Under the pieces are notes generated by a model. It had not been told where the DNA came from. It saw only the letters and a program-made list of their open reading frames with translations, and did no database searches. DNA of 64,000 nt from UBA5578 sp964018915 (lineage in GTDB: Bacteria; Bacillota_I; Bacilli_A; RF39; UBA660), in contig CAXHRJ010000001.1 of NCBI GenBank assembly GCA_964018915.1, forward strand, positions 586,337 through 650,336, written 5' to 3'. The stretch's first letter is position 1. Each line of letters begins with the position of its first letter. Shown here one piece after another: positions 1 to 8,549 of the stretch. A program made the position numbers and the translations under genes.

Positions 1-2824
1 CTACTTTTGTATTACTAACAGAATCAGTTGGAATTGTAAATGTTTTACTATATCTATCATAGTTAGCATTTATTTTGATAGGTCCTAAAAATTCATGATG
101 ATAAGTCCCACTAGAATCCTTATATTCATAAAAGTAATAAGCATCTATATTTCCTTTTATATAAGCAGATAAAGTATAAGTTCCTCCTGCATTCATAGGA
201 ACTGATTGCCATAAAATAGGATTACTGTTTTCTACTATTGATTCTATTTTAAAACTGTTACTACCAATATATCCATCTTTTATAACACTTACATTTCCAT
301 TATTAACTCCCCAATTAGAAACATTCCAATAATTTAAATTCTTCTCGGCAGAACTATTTAAAATCTCATTATTAGTAGATTTCACCATTTGCGTTTCTAA
401 TAATAGTTTATTTTTAGTAGAACCACTAGTACCATATTGATATGACACGCCGTATGCATTCTTCAAAGAATTATTCTTATCTAAACTATTAATGCTTAAT
501 GTCTGTCCTAAATTATTAAAAGTATAATTTTCTAAATTTCCTTTATTATCTTTAAAACTAGTAGTATTACTTCCATATTTCATAGTAATGGAATTTCCTA
601 CAGTTCCTTTATTTCCATATTCAGTTACTGATTTTACTCGATAAGGAGACTTAGAATGATAAGTGTAAGAAACAGAACTACCATCTACATTTATTACTTT
701 TGATAATAATTTATTAGTATATTGATATTCTGTTTTTAAACTATCTGGATAGGTAATACTAGTTAGATTATTAGAGTTATATCCATACTTATAAACTCTA
801 TTATCTACATCCGTTATACTTGTTAATAAATTATTAGTATAAGTAAGTGTTAAGGTATCTCCTACTGCATCCTCCACACTTGTAATAAGATTATAATTAG
901 ATCCATAATTAATAGTAATCTTATTATCATTAGTATCTTTTATTTCTTTTAAATACCACTTACCATTATTTTTTATAAAAGTAGAAACATTGCCACCTTT
1001 ATCTTTCATAATATAATTAGTACCACTAGTTGTAATTGTTAAATCTAAGCCATCTTCATCTTTCCATGTACCAGATTCTTGATAGAAATAATGTCTAGTA
1101 GCATCTTCATCAATATATAATAAGTAATTGATACCTGATATCGTTTTTGCTTCTATTGTTTGATTAAGATTTAATCGAAAACCATTTCCATATCCTATGT
1201 TAGTCTCTTTATCATTGGTATTATAAACATGATTAATACTAACTGGTAATCTACTACCAGGAGTTGATGCATCCCTATGAATAAGTGTTAAATTTCCATT
1301 GTAATCATTTGTCATAGTTGTAGTTCTACCAATACTTTGGGTATGTGTAGTTAAATAATTTTCTAAGCCTGTTTGATTTCTATATTGAATAATAATATAC
1401 GGTCTTTTATAAGTATAAGCACTTGATGTATCACTAGAAATAAAGGATACATCATTTCTACCACTTACTTTCTTTTCTACATGCTCTTTTAATAATAACC
1501 CATAATTATTTCCACTTACATACCAATCTTTTACTAAACTAGTAATATCAGCAGTATTCTCTTTATTTTGATTATTAGAATCATAAGAATATTTTATATA
1601 ATCTACAATTTGAGAATTGTAAGAATCTTTCATATTATTCCAATAAGCATTAGATTCATTCCAATCTTTTGTAACTGCATGAATATCAATTTGAATATTT
1701 CCACTAGGTGGTGTCCAATCATTCGTATTTTGATAATTAAAGATATGTAGTTCAGCTGCGATTACTTGATCACCACTAGTAAGGGTTGGTAGTTTAAATT
1801 TAATTAAACTTCTAAAGGGATTCTTATTGGTATTAATATCACTATAGGAAGTACTTCCTACCCTCAAAATATGGGCATTTCCTTTTCCTGTATTCGATGC
1901 ATCATTAGGATAAATATACGTATCTACTATATCATCCCTATTAGGACTTGTAGCTATAATAGGATCAATGGTAATTGGAAATATTCTCTCTTTAGAATTT
2001 AACCAATTAGAGTCTGCCTGTAATGTAATCTCATATCCCTCTTCTACCTTTTTTGGAGTTAAGGTAATATCTGAACTAAATTCTAAATTAGAATCATACA
2101 TTACTGGAGCACTTACATAAAATACTTCTTTCCCCTCTTTATCTAAAAATACTAATTCATTTTTTGTTAACTGTTTTACCACTAAATCTTTTGTAGTTAA
2201 AGAATAAACAAAAGTATCTTTTATAGATTCTTTATTCCCTATAATAATATTTTCTTCTATTCTATCAGAAACTAATTCATACTCTAAATCAATATCCTTT
2301 AAAACTTCAGAATACTCTATTTTTGATTCTAAAGAAGGAATAGAATAAAGTCCTGAACTAGTTAAAAAATCTTTTTCTATAGTTCCATTTGCTTTTTCTA
2401 TATTTTTCATTTTCCATGAAATTTCATGTTCTTTATAATTTATAGTTAATAAACTTTCTTCTTTTGAAAATTCAGATACTATATTGCTTCTTTTCGTTTT
2501 AAATCCTGAAGAAGTAGATACTAAGGTATTATCAATATCTACTAGTTTTCCATCTTCCTCATAATGAACTGCTTCTGGATAAATAACAGCTTTAATAGAG
2601 CCATCCTCTAATAAATAATGCTTTTCATTAATTGTTCTTTTTTCTAGAATTTCTCCTACTACTGATACTTCTTTTTCAGTATCATTCAATTCTGTTTTTA
2701 ATTCCAGTTTACTTTTCTGTCCTTCTTTTTCTAAAAAAAAAGCAAAAGCTACTACTGGACAAGCATTTATTAAAATGGAAATAATCCATATATAAATGAG
2801 TCCATGCTTAAAAATACTTCTCAT
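1..2824 (-). CDS. Secreted DNRLRE/RHS-repeat giant protein, 3' end outside window
   Basis: An open frame of about 941 codons runs without a stop from ATG at 2824 to the left edge, so the C-terminus is not visible. The N-terminus (MRSIFKHGLIYIWIISILI...) looks like a signal peptide ending near residue 28. A conserved N-terminal region follows, then a DNRLRE-type module (DTYIYPNDAS), then RHS/YD material (YLLYIDEDATRHYFYQ, YKYGYNSNNLTSITYP) and a carbohydrate-binding-like insert (NSSAEKNLNYW). Architecture parallels the gene at 26335-32856, which lacks a signal peptide. RHS giants often end in a variable toxin domain; whether this one does cannot be seen. RBS GAGGAG and a good promoter support the start. 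Likely exported and surface-associated. Confidence 0.85.
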   Translation of the reverse strand, partial: MRSIFKHGLIYIWIISILINACPVVAFAFFLEKEGQKSKLELKTELNDTEKEVSVVGEILEKRTINEKHYLLEDGSIKAVIYPEAVHYEEDGKLVDIDNTLVSTSSGFKTKRSNIVSEFSKEESLLTINYKEHEISWKMKNIEKANGTIEKDFLTSSGLYSIPSLESKIEYSEVLKDIDLEYELVSDRIEENIIIGNKESIKDTFVYSLTTKDLVVKQLTKNELVFLDKEGKEVFYVSAPVMYDSNLEFSSDITLTPKKVEEGYEITLQADSNWLNSKERIFPITIDPIIATSPNRDDIVDTYIYPNDASNTGKGNAHILRVGSTSYSDINTNKNPFRSLIKFKLPTLTSGDQVIAAELHIFNYQNTNDWTPPSGNIQIDIHAVTKDWNESNAYWNNMKDSYNSQIVDYIKYSYDSNNQNKENTADITSLVKDWYVSGNNYGLLLKEHVEKKVSGRNDVSFISSDTSSAYTYKRPYIIIQYRNQTGLENYLTTHTQSIGRTTTMTNDYNGNLTLIHRDASTPGSRLPVSINHVYNTNDKETNIGYGNGFRLNLNQTIEAKTISGINYLLYIDEDATRHYFYQESGTWKDEDGLDLTITTSGTNYIMKDKGGNVSTFIKNNGKWYLKEIKDTNDNKITINYGSNYNLITSVEDAVGDTLTLTYTNNLLTSITDVDNRVYKYGYNSNNLTSITYPDSLKTEYQYTNKLLSKVINVDGSSVSYTYHSKSPYRVKSVTEYGNKGTVGNSITMKYGSNTTSFKDNKGNLENYTFNNLGQTLSINSLDKNNSLKNAYGVSYQYGTSGSTKNKLLLETQMVKSTNNEILNSSAEKNLNYWNVSNWGVNNGNVSVIKDGYIGSNSFKIESIVENSNPILWQSVPMNAGGTYTLSAYIKGNIDAYYFYEYKDSSGTYHHEFLGPIKINANYDRYSKTFTIPTDSVSNTKV

Positions 2825-2849
2825 AACATACTCCTCTACTTTCCCTTTC

Positions 2850-2877
2850 ATTATAATATATAGGGTATATAAGTCAA
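2850..2877 (-). promoter_or_regulatory. Sigma-A promoter of the left RHS gene
   Basis: On the minus strand TTGACT (2872-2877) and TATAAT (2850-2855) are 16 bp apart, followed by GAGGAG at 2831-2836 and the ATG at 2824. Confidence 0.75.
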
Positions 2878-2885
2878 TGAGATAT

Positions 2886-2959
2886 GTTCGAAATGTCCAA
2901 AATCGTGTTCGAAATGGTAGAAAGACGATTTCAGACACAGTTTTAACCATTTCAAACAC
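2886..2959. repeat. Nested inverted/direct repeats in intergenic space
   Basis: GTGTTCGAAATGGT (2905-2918) is inverted at 2946-2959 with one mismatch. GTTCGAAATG also occurs as a direct copy at 2886-2895. AAATCGT (2900-2906) pairs with ACGATTT (2925-2931). The block lies between the nrdG terminator and the RHS promoter. Operator or structured RNA are both possible. Confidence 0.55.
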
Positions 2960-2986
2960 AAAAAAAGAAATGAATAACCATTTCTT
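2959..2986 (-). terminator. Intrinsic terminator after nrdG
   Basis: Minus-strand stem AAGAAATG/CATTTCTT with a 6-nt loop followed by a T run; it overlaps the nrdG stop codon. Confidence 0.75.
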
Positions 2987-3549
2987 TATACGTATAAACC
3001 TTCTGCATGACATCTTCCATAAGTAGTTAGTTCTTCTACTTCATCAAAATCAGCAAGAACTACTGTATTTTGTTCTAAACTTTTCTTTACATCTATAATT
3101 CTTTGATTACTAGAACCTCTAAATTTTAAGCTATAACTATGTCTAGACATAATAAATTTACCATCTACTAAGATATCAATTTGCTTTAAAAAATCCATAA
3201 TAGATTTCTTTTTTTTACTCATAATCATCAATTGTTCAAAAGTAAACCCTGTATAACACCAAACATCCATATTATTTTCATGAACACTTTTTGCGATAAT
3301 TGCACAAGCTTCTGGTTGATAGAAAGGATCCCCTCCGCTAAATGTTACTCCAGTTTGAGCCTCTAAATAACCAATCTCTTCTACAATTTCTTCTACTTCT
3401 TCTTCGAATCCACCATTAAAATCATGAGTCCCTGGATTATGGCATCCAGGACAATTATGCCCACATCCTTGTGTCCATAAAACTGTCCTAATACCTGTTC
3501 CATCTACTACACTATCTAATTGTAAATCACTCGCTAAACGTATTTTCAT
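2986..3549 (-). CDS. nrdG: Anaerobic RNR activating protein (radical SAM)
   Basis: NrdG uses S-adenosylmethionine and a [4Fe-4S] cluster to generate the glycyl radical on class III ribonucleotide reductase. The cluster motif CX3CX2C is present (CGHNCPGC), after the usual N-terminal block (DGTGIRTVLWTQGCGHNC). TFSGGDPF matches the SAM-binding GGEP-type region. I chose ATG at 3549 because its A is shared with the stop of the glycyl-radical peptide gene (TAATG), which implies translational coupling; a longer frame to 3585 lacks an RBS. The resulting 187 residues is normal for NrdG. It is the last gene of the nrdD transcription unit, and coupling should keep activase and radical peptide in step. 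Confidence 0.93.
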   Translation of the reverse strand: MKIRLASDLQLDSVVDGTGIRTVLWTQGCGHNCPGCHNPGTHDFNGGFEEEVEEIVEEIGYLEAQTGVTFSGGDPFYQPEACAIIAKSVHENNMDVWCYTGFTFEQLMIMSKKKKSIMDFLKQIDILVDGKFIMSRHSYSLKFRGSSNQRIIDVKKSLEQNTVVLADFDEVEELTTYGRCHAEGLYV

Positions 3550-3731
3550 TATGCTGCTTTTTCTTCTGTTTCTTTTAATGAACATTTAATATCTTTAATA
3601 CCAGTGTGTTTTACTCTATCTTTTTCTTCTGCACGTTTACCGTTATTAAATCTCTTAACATCTCCTGAAAGGTATCCTGTTACCCTTCTAATTCTTTCGA
3701 ATCCTACACCTTCACCAACTAATTTTTCCAT
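3549..3731 (-). CDS. Stand-alone glycyl-radical domain of NrdD
   Basis: This 60-residue peptide carries the block that normally ends NrdD: RRVTGYLSGD, where Gly19 aligns with the radical glycine of E. coli NrdD (RRVCGYLG), then RFNNGKRAEEKDRVKH. It has its own SD (AGAAGGAG) 7 nt before the ATG. It lies in the same frame as nrdD, 33 bases past its stop, but four in-frame stops (TAA, TAA, TAA, TAG) separate the two, so readthrough is not credible. I infer it assembles in trans with the 770-residue NrdD and is activated by NrdG. GrcA/YfiD is a known stand-alone glycyl-radical protein for pyruvate formate-lyase; I do not know how widespread the NrdD equivalent is. Confidence 0.85.
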   Translation of the reverse strand: MEKLVGEGVGFERIRRVTGYLSGDVKRFNNGKRAEEKDRVKHTGIKDIKCSLKETEEKAA

Positions 3732-3764
3732 ATTATTTTCTCCTTCTTTCTATTATTATTTATA

Positions 3765-6077
3765 TTAACAATCACAACTTAGTGACTTTATTGTCTCAAG
3801 TGGTACACTATCGAACTCTTTACGTCCACATCCTGGACAACAATCCCCGATAACGCCTACATATCCACAAACAGGGTCTCTATCTACTGGATGGTTAATT
3901 GCACCATAACCAATTCCTGTCTCCTTCATTAAACGAATAACTTTCTCAAATGCTTCTACATTTTGAACAGTATCTCCATCTAACTCTATGTAAGAAATAT
4001 GTCCTCCATTTGTAAGAGCATGGTAGGGAGCCTCTTTTGATATTTTCTCTTTAATACTAATATTATAATAAACTGGGATATGGAATGAATTTGTATAGTA
4101 TGCTCTATCTGTTACACCCTTAATTCTTCCATAAATTGCTTTATCAATACCAATAAATCTTCCTGATAAACCTTCTGCTGGAGTTGCAATTAAAGTAAAG
4201 TTCAAATTATACTTTTCACAATATTCATTACATCTATTTCTCATAAATGTAATAATCTCAATTCCTAATTTTTGAGCTTCTTCACTTTCCCCATGATGTT
4301 TACCAATTAAAGCCTTTAAAGTCTCAGCTAAACCAATAAATCCTAATGTCAAAGTTCCATGTTTTAATAGTTTTCTTAGACGATCTGTTGTTTTTAACTT
4401 CTCTCCATCTGTCCAAACACCTGATGCAAGTAAGAATGGGAAGTTATAAACTCTTTTATTACATTGAATTTCAAATCTTTCTAATAATTGATCTCTTACC
4501 AAATCCATCATTTCTCCTAAATCTTGATAGAAACCTTCCATATCTGCTTTTTCTCTTTCTTTTAAACAGATACCATGTTTAATACCAAGTCTTGGTAAAT
4601 TGATAGAAGTAAATGATAAGTTACCGCGACCACCTGTCGTTTGATTATTTAAATCTGTAACATCAGCCATAACACGAGTTCTACAACCCATATATCCAAC
4701 TTCTGTCCTATAATCTCCTTCTTTATAATATTCTAAATTGAATGGAGCATCTAAGAATGAGAAGTTAGGGAATAATCTTTTAGCAGACACCCTACATGCT
4801 AATTTAAATAAATCGTAGTTAGGGTCTTCTGGGTTATAATTAACGCCCTCTTTTACTTTAAATATAGATACTGGGAATATTGGAGTTTCTCCTTTTCCAA
4901 GTCCTGCTTCTGTTGCCTCTAAGAAATTTTTAATAACCATTCTTCCTTCTGGAGTAATATCTGTACCAAAGTTAACAGAACTAAATGGTACTTGTGCTCC
5001 AGCACGAGAATGCATAGTATTTAAGTTATGTACAAAAGCTTCCATAGCTTGATAAGTTTGACGATTTGTTTTTACTAATGCTCTATCATAGCATTTTTCA
5101 AATAATCTCTTAATCTTACCTGATTCGCCATAAGCAAACTCAAATTTTTCCATTGGAAACTCAATGCTTGTTAACTTATCAATTTCTTTTGCGATTCTAT
5201 CCATGTTGATAAATGATAGTAAATCTTCATAATCTAATAAATCATAGATTTGTTGTTTTAATCCTTTTTTAAATGTCTTTAATACACCAGGAGCCATATA
5301 ATAGTCAAATGCTGGAATAGATTGACCACCATGTTGGTCATTTTGATTAGATTGAATAGCAATTGCTGCAAGTGCACTATAAGAACCAATAGATGCTGGT
5401 GTTCTTAAATGTCCATGACCTGTTGAAAAACCATGCTTAAATAATCTATCTAATTCTATTTGCATACATGTTGTAGTACCCATTGCTAAGAAATCCATAT
5501 CATGAACATGAATATCTCCCTCATCATGAGCTTGTGAAAACTTCTTTTTCATTAAATATGTTTTAGCAAATTCTTTTGATACTGTACTACCATATTGAAG
5601 CATAGTACCCATTGCACTATCACCATCAATATTGGCATTTTCTCTTTTCGTATCATCTTCATTAGCAGATTTTAATCCCAATCCCTCTAATGTTTTTAAA
5701 AATTTATGTAAATGTTTATCTTCAGAGAATAGCTCTCTAGAACGAGTTCTCATTTCTCTATATTCTGAAAAAGAATCCTTTACATCTTGATATCCTTGTT
5801 TTTCAAGTTCAGCTTCAATTAAATCTTGAATCTCTTCGATTTTAATTTTTGTTTCATCTTTATATTTTTTTTCAATTGCTTTGATTACTCCTAAATAAAC
5901 CTTATTTACATCTTTTTCTGTATAAATTTTCTTTTCTTCTTCTGTATCATTAGATGTAACTACTAAATTATCAAAACCTTTTTTTATGGCAAGTGCTATT
6001 TTACTAGCATCAAAACCTACCTTTTTTCCATTACGTTTTATAACATCTAATGTAATCTTTGTATATGCATCTGACAT
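3765..6077 (-). CDS. nrdD: Anaerobic ribonucleoside-triphosphate reductase, large part lacking the glycyl-radical domain
   Basis: Class III reductase makes deoxynucleotides from NTPs without oxygen. An ATP-cone covers about residues 8-105. The barrel follows with conserved cysteines in TTTCMQIELD (Cys204) and YMGCRTRVM, and GRGNLSFTSINLPRL. Near the C-terminus PVCGYVGVIG and DCCPGCG form the usual Cys4 zinc site. A normal NrdD then continues into the RVxGYL radical loop; here the protein instead ends in SLSCDC-stop, and that loop is the next gene. The active-site cysteines are intact, so I expect a working two-piece enzyme rather than a pseudogene. RBS AGGAGG supports the start. First gene of the nrdD-peptide-nrdG unit. 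Confidence 0.95.
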   Translation of the reverse strand: MSDAYTKITLDVIKRNGKKVGFDASKIALAIKKGFDNLVVTSNDTEEEKKIYTEKDVNKVYLGVIKAIEKKYKDETKIKIEEIQDLIEAELEKQGYQDVKDSFSEYREMRTRSRELFSEDKHLHKFLKTLEGLGLKSANEDDTKRENANIDGDSAMGTMLQYGSTVSKEFAKTYLMKKKFSQAHDEGDIHVHDMDFLAMGTTTCMQIELDRLFKHGFSTGHGHLRTPASIGSYSALAAIAIQSNQNDQHGGQSIPAFDYYMAPGVLKTFKKGLKQQIYDLLDYEDLLSFINMDRIAKEIDKLTSIEFPMEKFEFAYGESGKIKRLFEKCYDRALVKTNRQTYQAMEAFVHNLNTMHSRAGAQVPFSSVNFGTDITPEGRMVIKNFLEATEAGLGKGETPIFPVSIFKVKEGVNYNPEDPNYDLFKLACRVSAKRLFPNFSFLDAPFNLEYYKEGDYRTEVGYMGCRTRVMADVTDLNNQTTGGRGNLSFTSINLPRLGIKHGICLKEREKADMEGFYQDLGEMMDLVRDQLLERFEIQCNKRVYNFPFLLASGVWTDGEKLKTTDRLRKLLKHGTLTLGFIGLAETLKALIGKHHGESEEAQKLGIEIITFMRNRCNEYCEKYNLNFTLIATPAEGLSGRFIGIDKAIYGRIKGVTDRAYYTNSFHIPVYYNISIKEKISKEAPYHALTNGGHISYIELDGDTVQNVEAFEKVIRLMKETGIGYGAINHPVDRDPVCGYVGVIGDCCPGCGRKEFDSVPLETIKSLSCDC

Positions 6078-6104
6078 CGTAATTCCTCCTACCCTCTACA
6101 TGAA

Positions 6105-6134
6105 ATTATACGCTCATAAGATGTCATTTTGCAA
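6105..6134 (-). promoter_or_regulatory. Promoter of nrdD
   Basis: Minus-strand TTGCAA (6129-6134), 18-bp spacer, TATAAT (6105-6110), 28 bases before the nrdD start. Confidence 0.65.
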
Positions 6135-6479
6135 TACCTTTTTAACACTTTTTGAGTGGTTTTTGAAATATATTCCCTTTTACCTTTTATTTATAAAAAA
6201 TTCATTTTCAAAAAATTTACATTTTCTATTTTTTAATTTTTTTGTATTTTATTTTGTGGTGTATTTTTGACGCATGAAAGCACATTTTTCTTTATTTTTC
6301 AATACATTTACTAAAAGTTATACACATTTTTGTTGATAACTATTTTTTCTATTTTTTTATTTTTTTCATTTTTCAAAAAAATCTTTTTTTCATTTTTCCA
6401 CTTTTTTATTTTTCTCTTTTTACTATTTTTTGTTCAAAAATAAGCCCAAACAAACGTTTTTAATAATACCTTTATAACA
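6135..6479. other. Very AT-rich region upstream of nrdD with two inverted DnaA-box-like sites
   Basis: About 345 bases without a credible gene, dominated by T runs. TTATACACA (6318-6326) and the inverse of TTATCAACA (6331-6339) face each other across TTTT. These match or nearly match the DnaA box TTATnCACA. No NrdR box was found. A regulatory role at nrdD is inferred; an origin is unlikely because no dnaA/dnaN genes are near. Confidence 0.45.
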
Positions 6480-6517
6480 AAAAATAAGAATATCCATTTT
6501 TCTAGGAATATTCTTAT
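6480..6517 (-). terminator. Intrinsic terminator after mutM
   Basis: AAGAATATTCC pairs with GGATATTCTT across a 9-nt loop on the minus strand, followed by ATTTTTTG; overlaps the mutM stop. Confidence 0.7.
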
Positions 6518-7335
6518 CTTCTTTTTTGACAATTTTTACAAAAGTAGGTACCTCTTCCACCTACTACAATTTTTTCAATTTCTGTATTACACTTACTACA
6601 AACTGCTACTGTATGTACCAATAGATTCTGCTGAAATCGACCATGAACTCCTTTTTCAGATTCATAACTTCTAATAGTAGTTCCACCCATAATAATAGCG
6701 TCCTCTAGTATCTTTCTAGTTGATTCTATAATATCTAATCTATTTTTTTTAGTTAATTTGCAAGAACATTTTAAGGGATGAATACCAGATAAAAATAATA
6801 TTTCATCTGCATAGATATTCCCAATACCAGCAATTATTGTCTGATCTAATAAAGATGTTTTAATAGGAATTCTTTTATCTTGCAATTTTTCTTTCAAATA
6901 ATCTTCCGTTAAAGAAGTATCCCAAGGTTCTTTCCCTATTTCTGAAAGTGGAAGTTCTTGATAAAGGGTATCTTTCTTAAATACATACATTCTTCCAAAC
7001 TTCCTTGTATCTTGATAACGTAATTGCTGATTATTATCTAAAGTAAAAGTTACATGTTCATGTTTCGTTATTTCTTCATTAGGATGCTTTAGAAAATATT
7101 TTCCTTCCATTCGTAAATGACTTACTAAATCATAATCTTCCAATTTAAAAATTAGCCATTTTCCTCGTCTATCCATACCAATAATCATTTGATTTTTTAC
7201 TTTTTCTTTAAAATCATCCACAGATGTATTAGCAAGTATTTTAGAATAATACACATGAATGTCTATAATCTTTCTTCCCACTAAATATCTTTCTAATGTT
7301 CTCTTTACTGTTTCCACTTCTGGTAACTCTGGCAT
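6514..7335 (-). CDS. mutM: Formamidopyrimidine-DNA glycosylase
   Basis: Base-excision repair enzyme that removes 8-oxoguanine and nicks the abasic site. It starts with the required MPELPEVETV, where Pro2 and Glu3 are catalytic. RRGKWLIF supplies the conserved Lys, GVGNIYADEILF-type sequence is present as GIGNIYADEI, and GGTTIRSY is present. The C-terminal zinc finger is complete (CSKCNTEI...GRGTYFCKNCQ). One oddity is that the usual YGRxGxPC before the finger is replaced by a shorter LLVHTVAVC. At 273 residues it has family length. RBS AGAGGTG. It follows the 213-residue gene by 9 bases, so they are co-transcribed. Confidence 0.96.
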   Translation of the reverse strand: MPELPEVETVKRTLERYLVGRKIIDIHVYYSKILANTSVDDFKEKVKNQMIIGMDRRGKWLIFKLEDYDLVSHLRMEGKYFLKHPNEEITKHEHVTFTLDNNQQLRYQDTRKFGRMYVFKKDTLYQELPLSEIGKEPWDTSLTEDYLKEKLQDKRIPIKTSLLDQTIIAGIGNIYADEILFLSGIHPLKCSCKLTKKNRLDIIESTRKILEDAIIMGGTTIRSYESEKGVHGRFQQNLLVHTVAVCSKCNTEIEKIVVGGRGTYFCKNCQKRR

Positions 7336-7344
7336 ACTACACCT

Positions 7345-7986
7345 CTATTTATTTCTATGTTTTGCTATATCTTCTTGAATTAAATACCCTGCTGATTTTC
7401 TTCCATGTAATGCTTTTTCTAAACGTTTTTCTGGGGATTCTGATGGAGAATACAAATAACTAGCAACTGCTGGTCCATCTGTTTCAAATTCACTCATACC
7501 AGAATACACTAATCCTCTAAGATAATCTTGATAAGTAGCGTTATTCTTTTGATTTAATTCTTTTTGTGATAAATTACTTTCTGATATTTTTAATGTACCA
7601 TCAAAAGAAAGATGATTTTTATCATAATAAGAACAATAAAATGGCATTTCTCCTATATCAAAACCTAATTCTGAAAGATACATTAGTTCCTCTTTCAATT
7701 CTGCAAGATTTCTTTTTAAGGATGTTCCTGAATCATAAAAAGAATGAATCCAGTCCCTTTCTCTCCAATTTGTTATAATTCCTACATATTCCCCTTCTTG
7801 ATAAAATGGTTTAGGTAATAAAATTCTTTTTGTTTCTACTTTAGAAAGTTTAAAACAAGTTTCCTCTGTTATAAAACCTTCTAAGGAAGAAAAGATACGA
7901 ATTTTAGAATTTCCTACATGATAAACAGATGCTTCTTCTGTCTTGTAACAAAAATTAGATGAATTTAATTTTACTTCTTTTTCCAT
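7345..7986 (-). CDS. Unrecognised 213-residue protein, faintly kinase-like
   Basis: No signal peptide or membrane segment. The succession LLPKPFYQEGEYVGI, a region LKEELMYLSELGFDIGEM and then KNHLSFDGTLKISESN faintly recalls a protein-kinase-like hinge, catalytic loop and metal loop, but HRD and DFG residues are not present. A fold relationship without catalysis is therefore only a guess. Strong RBS AGGAGG. Immediately upstream of mutM in the same unit. A structure prediction would decide whether it is a pseudokinase. Confidence 0.6.
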   Translation of the reverse strand: MEKEVKLNSSNFCYKTEEASVYHVGNSKIRIFSSLEGFITEETCFKLSKVETKRILLPKPFYQEGEYVGIITNWRERDWIHSFYDSGTSLKRNLAELKEELMYLSELGFDIGEMPFYCSYYDKNHLSFDGTLKISESNLSQKELNQKNNATYQDYLRGLVYSGMSEFETDGPAVASYLYSPSESPEKRLEKALHGRKSAGYLIQEDIAKHRNK

Positions 7987-8083
7987 ATTTCAACCTCCTA
8001 CACAAAATTATTACATTATATAACAAATTATACATCAAAGTCAACCATTATCTGTAAACTTAACCGTTAAATTTTTATTTATT

Positions 8084-8236
8084 TTGATTTATAATAATGA
8101 AATATTTTCAGAAGAAGAGATTTTGCAAAAAGCAATACACGTTAAAGATACCAATATTCTTTCTATAATCTTTCGTCATGGAGGAAGTACTACTCAAGAA
8201 AGAATTTGGCAAAATCCTAGAAATCAAAAAAAATAG
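8084..8236 (+). other. Possible 50-codon ORF or gene remnant
   Basis: An open frame from TTG (8084) to TAG (8234-8236) encodes a plausible peptide with FSEEEILQKAIHVKDTN and FRHGGSTTQERIWQ. It has no convincing RBS and its end overlaps the rpmA terminator. It may be a decayed gene fragment. The rest of 7987-8248 shows nothing. Confidence 0.25.
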
Positions 8237-8250
8237 GCATAAAGCCTATT
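8224..8250 (-). terminator. Intrinsic terminator of rplU-prp-rpmA
   Basis: Minus-strand AATAGGC, loop TTTAT, GCCTATT, then a run of T; overlaps the rpmA stop. Confidence 0.85.
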
Positions 8251-8536
8251 AAATTTCTGGATAAACACTTACTTGTTTTTTATCTTTTCCAACACGTTCA
8301 AATTTTACATATCCACTAATCTTAGCATAAACAGTATCATCTGATCCAATACCTACATTAGTACCTGGATAAATTTTAGTTCCTCTTTGACGATAAAGGA
8401 TTGAACCTCCTGATACATATTCTCCATCAGCTGCTTTTGCACCTAATCTCTTAGAGATTGAATCACGTCCATTCTTTGTGGAACCTTGACCTTTTTTATG
8501 AGCAAATAATTGGATATTTAATGTCATCAATTTCAT
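8249..8536 (-). CDS. rpmA: 50S ribosomal protein L27 with Prp-cleaved leader
   Basis: L27 sits near the peptidyl-transferase centre. The body HKKGQGSTKNGRDS through KRLGAKAADGEYVSGG is typical. An N-terminal extension (MKLMTLNIQLFA) precedes HKKG, as in Firmicutes, where the protease Prp removes the extension after the Phe. The gene for Prp is adjacent. I place the start at ATG 8536, six bases after GGGAGGTG; an upstream GTG lies inside that SD. Last gene of rplU-prp-rpmA. Confidence 0.96.
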   Translation of the reverse strand: MKLMTLNIQLFAHKKGQGSTKNGRDSISKRLGAKAADGEYVSGGSILYRQRGTKIYPGTNVGIGSDDTVYAKISGYVKFERVGKDKKQVSVYPEI

Positions 8537-8549
8537 AGATGGCACCTCC

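Noticed and set aside
1568..1750. 60-codon plus-strand ORF
   Set aside because: It lies antisense to the RHS gene, has an Ile-rich low-complexity translation and no SD; it is a shadow of the minus-strand gene.
3731..3767. Frameshift or readthrough explanation for the split nrdD
   Set aside because: The two parts are in the same frame, but four in-frame stops and a good SD lie between them; a single sequencing error cannot produce this.
6135..6479. Replication origin
   Set aside because: Only two DnaA-box-like sites and no dnaA, dnaN, recF or gyr genes nearby; an nrdD regulatory region is simpler.
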